Assembly (NCBI GenBank): GCA_024663395.1
Contig: JANFAH010000032.1
Span: 1 to 64,000 of the forward strand
DNA length: 64,000 nt
Direction of reading: 5' to 3'
From: Pisolithus tinctorius
Lineage: Eukaryota; Basidiomycota; Agaricomycetes; Boletales; Pisolithaceae
Numbering within the stretch: the first letter of the stretch is position 1; each line of letters starts with the position of its first letter. The position numbers and the translations under genes were made by a program. Of this stretch, positions 47,301 through 59,579 are shown piece by piece. Under the pieces are notes generated by a model. The model searched no databases, was not told where the DNA came from, and was given only the letters and a program-made list of their open reading frames with translations.

Positions 47301-49079
47301 CATACAGTGCAAGCAAATAGACGCTGCGAATCCAACTGAATTGGGTAACCACAAATCGGACACTTTCCGAGGACAGCCCAACCATTCACTAGGCTCTATG
47401 GATTGCGTTCAACCTCAAATGGAGATCCCACGTGATAATGGACTTGAGGAAGCACTAGCAGTGTTGGAGACCATGACAGGCACGAAAGCGCTATGTCGAC
47501 TTCGTAAGGCTTCTCTGGTCGCGCTTTGTGTTGCGAGGCTTGGCAAGAGTGAGAGTGCCTGCGAAACAAGTGATCGTCCGTCTTACGATGGACTTTCTAA
47601 GTTCAAATTGGCCGGGATGTTGGACGATTGGGTATGTCTGTGGCGCCTCATCCTCACGAACTGAGCACTCACAGTATTTTGTCGTTGGACAGTCTCAGCG
47701 AAAAAAGACAGGCATTGTGGACGAGGACGGTCGTTTGGTGGAGACACACGCACCGAAGGCAAGCAAGCGCCAGCAACAAAGGAAAGCTAAGAAGACGAGA
47801 GTACTCGGCCGCACCACCCTGGCCTCCATTTGGGAGGATATGGATGGCTTATCTCTCCCTTCCTGGGTCGCCCCTGTGTCACGAGGAGTCGGGAGTGCTC
47901 AGAATGGAAAACTGTCTGCTGATCAATATCGAACTCTGTTTACGATTAACCTTCCATTCACCCTCGGTCGCCTCTGGGGGACGAAAGATCCGCATTCCAT
48001 CGAGTACAAGATGTTTGCCAACTTCATGGACTTAGTCTCAGCAACCAGGTTAGTTATGATGCGTACCATGACGCCTGACCGCATATCCAAGTATCAATCC
48101 TATATGAAGCGGTACTTGCAGACGCTACTGGATCTCTATCCAGGTCTTTGCCTCTCGCCTACCCACCACATCTGTCTTCATCTTGCAGAACTCCTTGAGG
48201 ATTTCGGCCCGGTTCATGCTTGGAGGTGCTTTCCATTTGAAAGGTATAATGGGATGCTTCAGAAGATCCCAACTAATGGAAAACATGGTAAGCACGCAGT
48301 ACAGTTTTACTGGATTATAAGGCTAAAACCACATGATAGGCGAAATGGAGCAGACTATGCTGCGCCGTTTCTGCATGGGTCAACATCTGCGGGCTTTGTT
48401 ATCTTCCAAGTCCATGCCTCACGAGGCAACGAGTCTGCTTCTCGACTTCGATCATATCTTTCAGACCAATATGCGGGGAACTTTATTCAATGATATGTTG
48501 TCATTTGACGGATCGTTGGATGAAGTGGAGCAGGGTGCAAATTGCAGCGAATTGGATCTCAAACCGTTGGATCAGGATGACTGCCGCCTCCTCAACGAAT
48601 GGCTCTTAAGACACACAAGCGACTACGATGCAACCAAAGGTGTTAGGCCCTATGCCTATCCTCGCCAGTCTATTAGTTGGCGTGGAGAGTCGTTTTCAGT
48701 GGAATCCAAGTCTCCCCCCAACAGCCATGTCATCTTCCAGGTCGATGGTGGGCTCGCAGCCAGAATAATTCGGCGTATTTTCTACCATGCAAGAACGACA
48801 ACTAGTGGGCAGAAGGCAGCGCAGACGTTCTTTATCGTGGCTCGATATGCTGAATTATCAGAAGAGTTCGTACTTGCCAACGTATATGCGGCCTTCCCAG
48901 ATGCGGGAATATATTGCGTCTCCACGAGCACTCTTCCTGACGCATTGCTGATAACTAGCACGGATATAGTGTGCCACTTCGCCTCTGCAAAAATACCCAT
49001 AAATGAAGGGGGGGGGGATATATTGTATGTACAATCCCTGGATAAGGTAGGCATCACATTTGTCACGTTGATCCCGTGA
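44392..49079 (+). pseudogene. CACTA-type (tnp2-like) transposase with SAP-like modules, two in-frame stops
   Basis: It starts at ATG 44392 (MRPCVVFHCLCWQCYDHTTV, then HPVTGHSVRGRHLGRKEY). A long exon to 46123 has CCPKCFSCYPLESFPERC and the tnp2 core LYVYHNFKEWLGHLHSQPEI then YRDIWDAPALQKFLG. Downstream is GYASYTSTNCCSYCRMRLQD and LPYWDPRKFVVLDSMHTFLL. Three SAP-like modules follow (RFGGKKGRLIKQLISF near 46650; LKKAMLVFLCSL near 47105; LRKASLVALC near 47503), then a DUF4218-like part (GLCLSPTHHICLHLAELLED; AWRCFPFERYNGML). Introns near 46703-46759, 47238-47307, 47632-47683 and 48288-48340 rejoin one frame. Stops TGA at 46121-46123 and 46378-46380 each replace an expected Arg (CGA). The transposase is otherwise open, so decay is recent. 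Confidence 0.85.
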
Positions 49080-49254
49080 GCCGATCTCCAGAACTGGTTC
49101 TTTCCAGGATTGATATAATTCTGGTCGACGGTTAGCTGTCCCCGCACAAGGTTGCGTAGTTATGATGCATTATTATTACGACCAAGAGAATTGGGATGTA
49201 CTCAGGATGTAATTACTCTAGTTACCTCAATACATTGCAAGCCATACTCAGTAT

Positions 49255-49906
49255 TCACGCATCCCTACTGTTGTGAATGAACTGTTCCATCCGTGATAAA
49301 GCAAGGCATTCATCTGAAGAGAACACCTCTTGCATGTCCTGTGCAATGACATCCATGCCATCCAAGAACCTCTCAAGGGTGAAGGCGGTTACAGGTGCAG
49401 TCATTGCAGGCTTGCGGCACATCGGGCACTTGTTTTGTAACAGTGGGTCTCTACCCGCCCCATATGCGAAGTGACTCTGCAAACATGAGCAGCAGTATGT
49501 ATGTCCACAATCGCGCAGCCTACATAAGTCATTAACAGCCTTCGTGTTAACACGTAAACTAACTCACACGACCGGTCTATGAAGAACTTCGCAGCATATA
49601 CTGCAGGACATGCTGTTCTCCGCTAAAGTAACCACCTTGTGACTGTTACTGATTTTGAATTTGCATAGAAAAGTAAGTTCTTACTCTATGTACAAACTCC
49701 TGGAAGTGTTTCTTGGCGGTAGCAAGCTCTATGTGCAATGCAGTGTTCGCATCCATCTGGGATCCATACTTTCAGGCTGCAAACATGCGACGAAAAGCGA
49801 CGAGACGAACCAATGGTCCAATGATTGAGATATTTTCAACTTCGGGCTCTGATACCGCTGACCAACAGGGAGGGATCACGACAAAATCACCATCATCACA
49901 TTCCAT
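49255..49906 (-). CDS. RING-finger (C3HC4) protein, putative E3 ubiquitin ligase
   Basis: Minus-strand gene with likely start ATG 49906 (MECDDGDFVVIPPCWSAVSE). A helical exon (IELATAKKHFQEFVHR) is joined by the intron 49623-49684 to SMSCSICCEVLHRPVV. The intron 49520-49567 then leads to LRDCGHTYCCSCLQSHF. Zinc ligands are CxxC, CxH, CxxC and CPMC (KCPMCRKP near 49430), a complete C3HC4 set. The C-terminus is helical (FLDGMDVIAQDMQEVF), ending at 49255. The join between the first exon and the helical exon near 49750-49790 is uncertain. RING proteins transfer ubiquitin from E2 enzymes; no substrate is indicated. The gene ends about 175 bp from the CACTA transposase end and appears intact. Confidence 0.75.
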
Positions 49907-50621
49907 GTTGATCAAGCCAAGTTAGTTGCCAAGGTGCCACAAAACTGAGTGCTGAAGATGTGAGGATACGAGGGGAGAAAGACACACAGAGTAGCCACAC
50001 AAGAAAAATTGGCCTTTAAAACCGTTCTAACCATGGTGAATATTCCATGAATAAAGCATACCGGCGATCCCGCGTTTCACCCGAGGAAAAAAGGTCATAA
50101 AGGCTCAAACTGAATGCACAAAAGATATGTACCAATACCAATTACTATGCCAACACAAAGAGCCACAGACATTGAAGGAATCCCATGAGGCAGAGCCTGC
50201 ATGCCGCTTTGTGATAAAGCACATGAAGCAGTCCAATTTGTGTATTGGCAACTATTCCAGTGTCGTCAATAGCAAAGGGACTAATAGCGGGGCGCCGCAG
50301 CGCAAAACTTGTGTACCAGCAGGAGTAACTTGGCACATAACTCACATTCCTTGCTACCCATGGAATATGTCGCTCGAAGAACTGGTCACAGCTGGATTGT
50401 CATGTAGATTCCATCATCCTGCTGCATGCAAGGTCACCCGTTGTTGGCTTTCTGTGCGGATCGGACACATAGACAAACAAGTCCCATTTTGGGTGTGTAC
50501 CGTACATGAACAAACAAAAATCACCGCGACGGATAGAATACTGCGATCGCTAGAACCTTGATGACAGTGTGCTACTTGAAGCTCAAAGCAGCAGGTGCCC
50601 GGGGGCAACGACGCCACCTTG
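49907..50621. other. No confident gene
   Basis: A 144-codon plus frame at 50127-50561 has a Cys/His-containing composition but no motif or clear start context. The sequence after 50621 belongs to the right duplication arm. Confidence 0.35.
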
Positions 50622-50829
50622 TGCTACCCGGTATGTTTCCAATACCTTGTTGGGATTGACGGAGTTGGAGGAGGCCTTGGAGGTACTGAGATCATTGGTG
50701 GTGGGAGCCAATCTGATTGATGAAGTGCCAATGGAGGTTTTCATCAGTGCATTGACGAAGGGAATGGAGAGGCTCCATCAGGCTGGCGGTGGAGGAACTC
50801 GTGTCCTCACCCCTGTGCTAACAACGTAA
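50622..50829 (+). pseudogene. 5'-truncated end of the membrane/coiled-coil gene
   Basis: Reads TRYVSNTLLGLTELEEALEV, then SLVVGANLIDEVPMEVFISA, to TRVLTPVLTT and a stop at 50829, matching the left-arm gene's last exon. All upstream exons are absent; unrelated sequence joins at 50622. It shows that this arm's inner edge is the truncated side. Confidence 0.9.
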
Positions 50830-50869
50830 CTACATTTTCATGACTTCTGTGCTTTGAACAAAAAATATC

Positions 50870-51850
50870 CACTCCATGTACCATGTCTTACCTTCTAAAC
50901 TGTTTTTGCAAAATAAAGTTGTTATGTTTTGTTACATGCTCAGACCTCGAATAGCTGCTTGTCGGTCTACAGGTTTACTGGTGGGAGTTATTGCTCGAAG
51001 AACTTACTTAACCCATACTCGGGTCGGTCGTCTGTGCTGCATCGCTCGCTCTATCCGTCGGTTTCGACAACGTTTCAAGGCAAGAATGGCCTCCTCCGGT
51101 CGTTGAGTCTCGAATGTCACTCATGCCACGCTTAGGAAATCCTCTGCTTCACCTACCGGATCCGGTCAAGTTCCTTGTCAATGTCAATGGTGAACGCGAG
51201 TGGGGCAGCTGGATGGAGAAGGGTGGTGTAGGGGTGTTTGAGAGTGCCTGGCTTTATCTTGCATGGTGGGCGCGAATAGCCTTTTCGTTTGAGAAACTTC
51301 GTTCATTGACTAAATTATGTGTTTATTCTCTGCCCAAGACTTAGATAGCAAGTTAGCAGGTGTTCCTTTGAGCAAACACCCTTGCCATACCCCCGCCACC
51401 ACGAGACTCAGCATCGAGAACTTCAAGTGCCCGATTTCAGACGAAACATGTCCACAGCACCGCCACCGCAACGTCTGCACTGTCGACACCGACACACGTC
51501 GCCCATTATATGCAGACCCGCTCCTCCCTCCTGTTATTTGTCACGACACCTGCCCTTTGCCATGCTTTCCATGCAGCCTTTGGTTTACCTCATCCAGCTT
51601 TGCACGAAGGGTGTAGTGGTCCTGTACGTGAACCTCTGATTATCGCCAGATGATTCTAACTATCCTCGGGATGATGTGCCAGCCACCATACCGACGACAT
51701 ATTTTGGGGCTAGCTACAGAGGTCGATTATGCTGTTAAGTACTGCACTTTCTTCGCGGCCGTTTTCACAACAGTTGGCGAGTATCTCTCTACTAGGTTAG
51801 CCTCAGCTGGTTTTCGCTCTCTTGTTAGTCTGACACGCATTTGTTTGTTG
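50870..51850 (+). other. Unresolved small-exon region, right-arm copy
   Basis: Copy of 25905-26890. Frames such as HLPDPVKFLVNVNGEREWGS near 51150 and CQPPYRRHILGLATEVDYAV near 51680 are conserved in the partner arm with few changes, but no gene model was closed. Confidence 0.3.
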
Positions 51851-51870
51851 ATCAAGATCAACCTGCATTG

Positions 51871-54855
51871 ATGCCTCGAAAGTTGTCACTGTCCAACACG
51901 CAGGGTAGTTCATTGGCCTCCCCTCATGAGGCACTTTCTTCCCTGCGCAATAGAATGGGTACATTTGGTTCTGGTTTCGACGGCGTTCTCAATAACGGGG
52001 ATTCTTGGTCGAGGAGACATCCTTCTGCGAGTCTCGTTGGAACAGCCGGTACTCCAGCACGGCCGGAGGGCAAAGATGTGGAGTCGAGGCATTCAAACAC
52101 CAAAGAAGAGGAGGTTTATGTTCCCTTGGACGTTGATGAAGGTGACCTCACCGGGAACAAACCAACAACTCCTGTCAGCCAGTCCAGATCGGTCTCGGGC
52201 GGTGTCTGCAGATGATAGTCAGCCATCCACATCTATTGGCACTTCTGTTGTCCAGGGTGTTGCTGATATGAACTTGGGAGAACCAAACAATTTGGATATG
52301 AGCCTGCAAATCACAACGGCTACTAGCGCTCCGGTGACTGGATCCTCAGGGTCAAGTGCAAGGTCTGTCTGACCCTTGGAAAGTGTTCGATGCTCTTACC
52401 CTCATCTTGTAGGTCCATTCCGCGCTGATGTTATGCAGAAGTAGTTTGATGAAGGTTACTTTACCCCCGAGTTACTCATGAAACGCACATATTTGGACAT
52501 CGAATGGATTCCTGTTGCAGCTCTTGAGCGACGCTCTAACGGAGGAAAAGTCTTTCTTTTGCAGCCACTCTCAGTTCCTGGTTCACTGGGATTGACTCTC
52601 TGCACGGAGTCACCTCACGGCTACTCTCCCGCCCATGAACATAGCACCTTTGATGGTCATCAACCTGTACCACAACGGGCAGTACGAAGCACGCCCTTGG
52701 ATCCATCATACCTCAGTAATGCCTCTCCTTCAGACTCTCCGTCCTCATCCTTGGGAGCTGCCACATTTGGTGATGGCTCGCCGGACCCAACAGTATTTGG
52801 CAGTAGAGGCGGAGGTAGTGCATACTCCGGTGACAGGGTACCGTTCAGTAACAGGACACCTGGCAGGGCTACTTCGCTTGATACATTTGGCCGTTACAAC
52901 GAAGGAACACCGTGGTCGGCAGGTCTCAGCCCAATGAACCAGGGCTTCAGCACGAATGAACGACATCCTTTCACCGATGGCTATAGCAGCATAACCTCGA
53001 ATATGATAGGTCCCAATATTCCCGTGACCCAAGTCCATGGATTCAACCAGGAGCCGTCCAACGATGCACCGTACAACAACATGGGCAGCCTCGGTGGTCA
53101 CCAACACCCTCCATTCGCAAAACAGGTTATTGAGGCCAATGGAATAATGTTTAGTAATGGCATGATTAATGGTCTCAGCGAATCGCAGTACAATTCTCCA
53201 ACTCGGTCCCAGTACTCCCAGCCGTCTGCCTCATTCCCACCCTCTGCGCAACATCAGGCTGTGTCACCCTTTGGAGAGGCGTTGACGCAGCCCTCAGTAT
53301 CCCCTCACGTATCTCACCTCCCGACCTCTGCCATACAAGCTAATAGTGGTACATCACCCTGGCCTGACCCATCTCCTGTCTGCCGTACGAGAACAGTTGA
53401 CACCTCTGCTACCTCATCACCGGCTGTGATGTCGGCTCAAGCTCAGCAAGGATTTAACTGGGCTCGACCGATTCAGCCTCCTCAGGCCGTACCTCAACTG
53501 AAGGACCCATCTCCTTGGCTGACGGCGTCTTTGGGGGGTACCGATGACAGATGGAAAGAGATCCCTGATGGGCAAGGTGCAGAGGATGTTTTCGTTGCTG
53601 GTTCTCCTATTGATGGAGGAGTCCCTACTCCTCCTGTCCCGCAGACACCAGCGGATGAGCTTCCAGTAGCGTCCGCAGCTCCAATACCAGTGTCTCAACC
53701 GGTCCCCCCCAGTAGTGATCCCCAAGTGACAAGCAAACCTAGCCGTAAGTCAACAGCACATGACGCTCATGCATCAGTTACTGTGCCAAAGGGTACACCA
53801 GCAAGCGTTGTCAAGGGTCCATCTCCTGTTCCTACAATCTCCCCACCTGCACCGAAATCTGTGTGGTCCACTGCGGACGAGGAGAGGAAGGTGAAACCTA
53901 CTGCGACAATGAGTTTTCGCGAGATTCAGGAGGCAGAGGCGAAGATGACAGAGGCACGTAAGGCTTCTGAGAAGGAGCAAGAACGCGCCTGCAGTAACAT
54001 CGCAACTTCTCTCGTTGCTTCTGATTCTGAAGACACCCAGCCATTTACTGCATCCTGGGGATTGCTGACATCCCAAGCGGGAGGAAGAAATACCGCAGCA
54101 CCGAAGGAGCCCCCGACGCCTGTTACCCCCAGTGTGCCTGTTTGGACGACCGCTGCACCAACCGCTACCGTAAAGAAGTCGATGAAGGAGATCCAAGAGG
54201 AAGAGGAGAGGATGAAGAAGGTAATAGTGAGAGAGAGCGTGGCGTCCGCCGCTGCCCGCCGGCCTTACGCTGAGACTACCTTCAAGGTTGGTGTTAATTC
54301 GTCTTGTCAGTTTCTCTGTTGCTGATACAGTACTACACTAGACTGCACCTAGTGCACAGAATACTGGCAGCGGTGCATGGTCAACTATTGGGGCAAACAG
54401 TAAACCAGCCACGCCTGTGGCTGCTCCCCCGCGACCCGCGGTGACTACGCCTGGCTCAACAGTTGCTGTAGGACCTCCAGCTACAGTACCTCGACAACAT
54501 GGTGCCGCTACGCGACCGGGAACATCGGCGGCTATGCTGGCACCTACTAAACCCGCTGCAACACCACGTGTGGAGGATTCTCCTGTTACTCCGTCGCATG
54601 AATTCTTGAAATGGCTGAGTGATTCATTGAAGGGCTTAAATAGCTCCGTCAATTGTGAGTGATGTTGTCGGCACGATTCTAGCTAACTCGTCTCTGAACC
54701 CACTTGCAGTGGAAGAGATCACTTCGATGCTTTTCTCGTTCCCGCTCGACCTGGACCCGTCAACGATCGAGATTATTTCTGACCTTATCTATGCCAACAG
54801 CACGACGCTTGAAAACGTTAATCAGTGCACAACGATTGTTACAATCACAAATTAA
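51871..54855 (+). pseudogene. GYF-domain protein, right-arm copy, stops in the GYF domain
   Basis: The start is ATG 51871 (MPRKLSLSNTQGSSLASPHE). The GYF core is split by the intron 52364-52411: LDPQGQVQ, then PFRADVMQK and, after a stop, FDEGYFTPELL. The TAG at 52442-52444 sits where the domain's tryptophan (TGG) belongs, and a TGA at 52335-52337 precedes LDPQGQ where an aromatic residue is usual. Downstream a 615-codon frame (52478-54325) stays open, with the paired helical motifs SFREIQEAEAKMTEARK and SMKEIQEEEERMKKV. After an intron comes GTSAAMLAPTKPAATPRVED. A last exon has VEEITSMLFSFPLDLDPSTI and EIISDLIYANSTTL, then diverges and stops at 54855, apparently shorter than usual for the family. 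The domain is certain; activity is unlikely. Confidence 0.85.
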
Positions 54856-55269
54856 AGGACGATCGATGGCTGCTACCATCTGAGGTTTTGGCGCAGGATG
54901 ACGATCCTCCACTCATATCGGGCTGGGCGCTCCGATTGACTCATTTCTGGACCCGGGTCTGCTGATAATTATTTCGGGAGGACCCGCTGTCACTGTCATG
55001 TTAGTCACAAAGCCAACATAGTCTCTTTGTTCTGTGCTCCGCCACTGACAAAGTATCTTGTAGGGGGTTATTGGCGATGATTTTGCATTCATCTTTCAAC
55101 TTCCCATCAGCTCTACATGCAGTCCACTCTCGTGAATAACATTTTACACTATACTCCGTGGCGTAGGCGCACATTTGAGCCATACAAGCTTGCTCAACAA
55201 GTCCGAAAGGAGAGAACTTTGTGACGTCTTGAGCTGTCAGAGGTTCCCGATGCAATTCTAGCAGGCAAT

Positions 55270-55515
55270 CCAAGTTCTATGGACGGGGCAGATACCGAGC
55301 CACTTACTTCTGAGGTGCCCGACGCAACCTCAGCAGATGATCCAAGTCCCGTGGACGAGGCGAATACTGAGCCACCTACTTCAGAAGTGCCTGGCACAAC
55401 TCCAGCGGATAATCCAAGTCCCATGGACGAGGCAGATACTGAGCCACCTACTTCAGAGGTGCCCGGCGTAACTCTAGGAGACGATCCAATCTCTGTGGAT
55501 GGGGCAGATACCAAG
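55270..55515. repeat. Minisatellite of about 75-78 bp units, right-arm copy
   Basis: Units begin near 55279, 55351, 55426 and 55490 and each encode a version of GADTEPxTSEVP..A..DDPSP. They keep one frame here, unlike the left-arm copy. Confidence 0.8.
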
Positions 55516-58500
55516 CCATTCACCTCTTCACGACATGATGCCCTTAGCGGCGTTGGTGCACCTGTCGGACTGCACCATGGACATATCAAGGTATGTAGTG
55601 TTTGGCTGCTTCAGGTGTGGCCGTCTTATCTTTGCTGATTCGTTCTGTTATAGGAAACTAGTTCTCGTCTAGGCTCTACTGTCGAGCGGCCCAGATTTCC
55701 TACCCTGCCGCTGCATTCTATGTCCAAGAGGCCCAGGTCTCCTACCCCACCAATTGGACTTAATGGTATGGCAAAACGTACGACCAGTTCCCACCCCATG
55801 AAGAAGATGAAGACCAGCCATACTGTTTCCGGCACGAGCTCTCATGGACCCATAGCGAAACCCCATACTGTGAAGGGGCCTAGGTTAAGATTAGAACAGG
55901 ATTCCATTCGTACTGCACAGGATACTGGAACGGATAATTCCAATTGCACCGAGAGCATGGTACGTCGTTCCAGACGACAGGCCACCTTGCCAATACATTT
56001 ATGTATTTTTTTATTCGTATAATAGGATTCTTCGGCCCAACTTCGGGAAGTTGACATGGAGGGGAGCCAAGCCATCCGTACCTTCACTTTCAGATTTCCG
56101 ATGCCCCGAGAGATATTCATGGGTGCAATGGCAACACTACGTTTAGCTGGCCAAGGACGAACTCACGGAGCCAACACAAGTCCTCACGGTGAACACATTC
56201 CCGATCTGAACGACAGGCCCTCTGGAAGCCTGCAGCAAGACGCCGGGTCTAATGCTCAACGGAATGAATCTACCTCCAACGATATTGTCATACCTATGTT
56301 GTCCCCTGAGGCACCACAAGACTTGAATGATCGATTCTCATCCATCTCATCGACGCCTGGGCCTCTCCCACTCCCCTGCCCGTCGCCGCCCAGTTCGTTG
56401 CTCCTGACTTTTACGGACCAGGATCAATTGCAACCTCCGGAGGAGAGAATTCTGCATATGCAGATTGCACGGTCTGTACATCACCCAGGGCCTCCCAACT
56501 CGCCGGGCGAGGACGGCGGACCCGGTCCAGTGTCTAGTATTCTACGAAACCAGCATTACCCCATTTCCGATGACGGCAGGGCACCTCGTCCTCATAATGA
56601 ACTCGATCCCGACCCAAATGATGGACCCTCTGGAAGGCTGCTGCATGACGTCGGGTCTAATGCACAACGGAACGAATCTACCTCCAACCGTAATGTCGTG
56701 CCTCCGTTGATTTCTGAGGCACCACCAGACATGAATGGTCAATTCTCATCCATCTCATCAATGCCTGGCCATCATCTGCTTCCCTGCCCGTTGCTTCCCA
56801 GTTCATCGCTCCCGACTTCTACAGACCAACTACCTCCAGCGGAGAGAACTTCCCCACAGTCTGTATGTCACCCATGATTCGGTGAGGATGGTATACCCGG
56901 TTTGACATCTAGAACTCCACGAAATCAGTACTACCCTGTTTTCGATGGCAGCCAAGCGTCCGGCATGCCCACACCTGCTACCATGCATGAAAACTGCCCA
57001 ACACTGTCGATGCATGATTTTTCGGTTTCTGCTCGCGCGAACGAATCGGCTCAGTCAGACGCTGGCATTGCTGGTGTGGAGCTGGACAACGATCATTGGC
57101 AAGATGATGCCCTTGCACCTACGACAATAGCGCATCCTTCGATGACTCTGTCATTGCTGGCTTGCGATCACCTGTCATCACCTGTTGCGACTGTGACCAT
57201 AGACTCGCTACCAGGTCTTGTCGCCGATAGACCTGAGTTCCCACCGGATAATTTGGTTTCACATCCTGGTACTGTCTATTGGCTTTTTGCTGCTGCTTGT
57301 TGCTGACAACTTACAAGTGCCCGATTTTCATTATGATTGCATGGATAATGTCAACGTCGAAGATGGCGATGAAGGTTATGGTATGGTAGCTACAGACCAA
57401 TCCCGAGTGCCTGGTTTCCATGACGATGATGCTGGGCTTGCCGATTCTAGCAGAAATCCCGATGTGAGCCAGCGATCCCCGGGATGGCAGGATACTTGCC
57501 CTATAAAATCAGGGCCTTATGGGAGTGACATCCACAATCGAAAGGAGAGCGGTGGAGGACCTTCCCCATCTCCTCAACCTGGTACTGTGTCTATTGACCC
57601 GTTGCCACTGTTTTCTACTGACGAATTCCAAGTAGCCGATTTCCATGACGAGTGTGTAATGGAATATGGAGATGTTGAACATAACGATGAAGGGTATGGT
57701 TCAGCAGCTGCTGACGAGTCCCAAGTGCCCGGTTCCCACGATGACCATGCCATGGAATGCGGACATAACAATGTTGATACCGAAGATTACGATGAAGATT
57801 GGAGAGGCTATGTGGCAGACTGCGATGGCGAAGATGAGCCCATTGGTTTTAGCGGGCATACATCGGAGAACCCAGGTGTAAGCCAGGGATTTGCAGGACA
57901 GCAGCCTTCAGATAAGGCAAGTAATAGGTGTATGGTATGATCTCGCCCCAACATTCCTTCCTCATAACATGTACTGAAGTAGCTGTATGCAGGACGTGGC
58001 TCTCGAGCAGCTCTTGGGAGGCGACCAGGTCTGTACTGCTGTACGAAGCTATGCTGCATATGTTCATGAATTTTCAGAACCAGTCCGTGACAAAGGCAGA
58101 TCTAATCGTACTCACGTCTGCAGTGCTAGACTTGCGTGATGCTATAGTGACGCAGGGAGCCATGGAAAAATCGTCTCCAGCCCCGAAAGGGCTATCTATG
58201 GTCACACCTGCCAACCCCACGCTTAACCCTGAGGAAGAGCAGGTGCCCAACTATGAACGAAAATACCGAGATGGTGTGACGCTCGTTTTACAGGTAGGTC
58301 TAGCACCCTGGGTGATGTATCTTGATACTAGGATTAATGTCTTACAGGAGAACGTGCGGCAGCATGCAGTCCACCTTCTAGGTCGAGGGAACAAGTGGTG
58401 TCCTTTTCCAATGGCGAGCGTCGTGTCATCACAAGAAACTGCACTATATGCTGCTACAGGGCGTGGAGGGCCCACTGCTGAGGACTTCCATTTGGACTTC

Positions 58501-59345
58501 CAAGGACCGCTTTCTTCGGACTGGAACAAACATGCTACAGAAGTCTTTGCATCTCACTTCTTTGAATGTGGATGGTATGGTTCTCCAAACAAAAGCGCTA
58601 TTAAGAAAGTCTTCCGGACTCACCTGCGCACCCTACGTGCGCAGTACACGGATTTGCAAGCCGATAGTGACCCTGATGACGAGCAGCTGCAAATTAAGCG
58701 TGACAAAGAAAAGGAGAATGCAAGAGATCAGAGACGCCACTCGGTAAGATTTCTTCTGACATGGCGTAGGACTCTGCTGAATTCTGGCTGCCTTTCATAG
58801 CTGCGACATCGTCGGGCAAATGCTTGCTCGGCACATCTGGACCTTGCGCACTTTAAGCCCCTTTGGAAAACCCTGCCCCATGATGCAATGAGTGGCGACG
58901 AGTCCGACCACCTGCCTGGTTTGAAGCGATATGCCATTACGCGACTGAACTGGCGCTCTCAGATGGCTACCGATTGGTTACGAGTGTTTGATCTTATTCA
59001 TCTTTCCACCTGGTTCAATGCGAATGGCCGAGCCAAACATGGTGCTTTCCCACATACGCGGGTCCCTTCACGCCGGGTGGAATCAGCAGGTGCGGCAGTC
59101 CCAGGCTTACTGAGCAACTTCTATGATAGTACCTGGCTCCTCAATCTGGATGACGATGATAAAGTCAGGCTCAACATACTTCCAGAGGTGGATTTATCAC
59201 ACACGGAGGCTGTTTTGAGGTAAGTTACAGTTCATCCCCTCGCTTGTACTCCATGCGGAACATATCACACATTTCTAGGGTAGCGGAGAAATTCAAGGGC
59301 GTGAAAGGGAGGAAGCTTGCAAGTAGCGAGGTACGCAGTTCTTAG
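55279..59345 (+). CDS. Repeat-rich protein with conserved C-terminal domain, right-arm copy
   Basis: The N-terminus has about three 25-residue repeats (TEPPTSEVP core, 55279-55515). A basic segment, SKRPRSPTPPIGLNGMAKRT, follows near 55720, and MEGSQAIRTFTFRFPMPREI near 56056. Two 408-bp repeats (start 56212 and 56620, GSNAQRNESTSN) come next. Three degenerate acidic repeats lie near 57314, 57630 and 57720 (QVPDFHYDC / QVADFHDEC). The C-terminal part is the best conserved: HFFECGWYGSPNKSAIKKVF, GLKRYAITRLNWRSQMATDW, and NFYDSTWLLNLDDDDKVRLN, then SLHTEAVLR-like and VAEKFKGVKGRKLASSEVRS at the stop 59343-59345. The introns 58294-58347, 58744-58800 and 59221-59279 join these in one frame. Upstream exon joins are less sure, and a stop near 56875 falls between exons. 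This C-terminal block is repeated in Agaricomycete genomes, often near transposons; its function is unknown. Confidence 0.55.
56212..56880. repeat. 408-bp tandem repeat within the repeat-rich gene, right arm
   Basis: ACCCTCTGGAAG-type starts and the shared TCTAATGC.CAACGGAA.GAATCTACCTCCAAC blocks recur at 56212 and 56620, exactly 408 bp apart. Each is followed by an FSSISS..PG segment. The left arm has the matching pair near 21070-21560. Confidence 0.8.
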
Positions 59346-59579
59346 GCTTGGATCATTATCCTATTAGAAGGAACACGTTCTGTGGTGTACTTGTGGATAG
59401 CTGTTACTACTTGCAGGCGTGTGCATGCTTGGCCCCTGGTACATGTCACCTCTCAATGTACTCATGTCGAGCCTTAGCATTAGTAGATTGTTGTTCGTTG
59501 CTTAGTTTTCCTTCTCGTGCTATCATATCTGGCAGGCATGACTACGCAACATCTGATGCCAACGATGAATGCATGTTCT

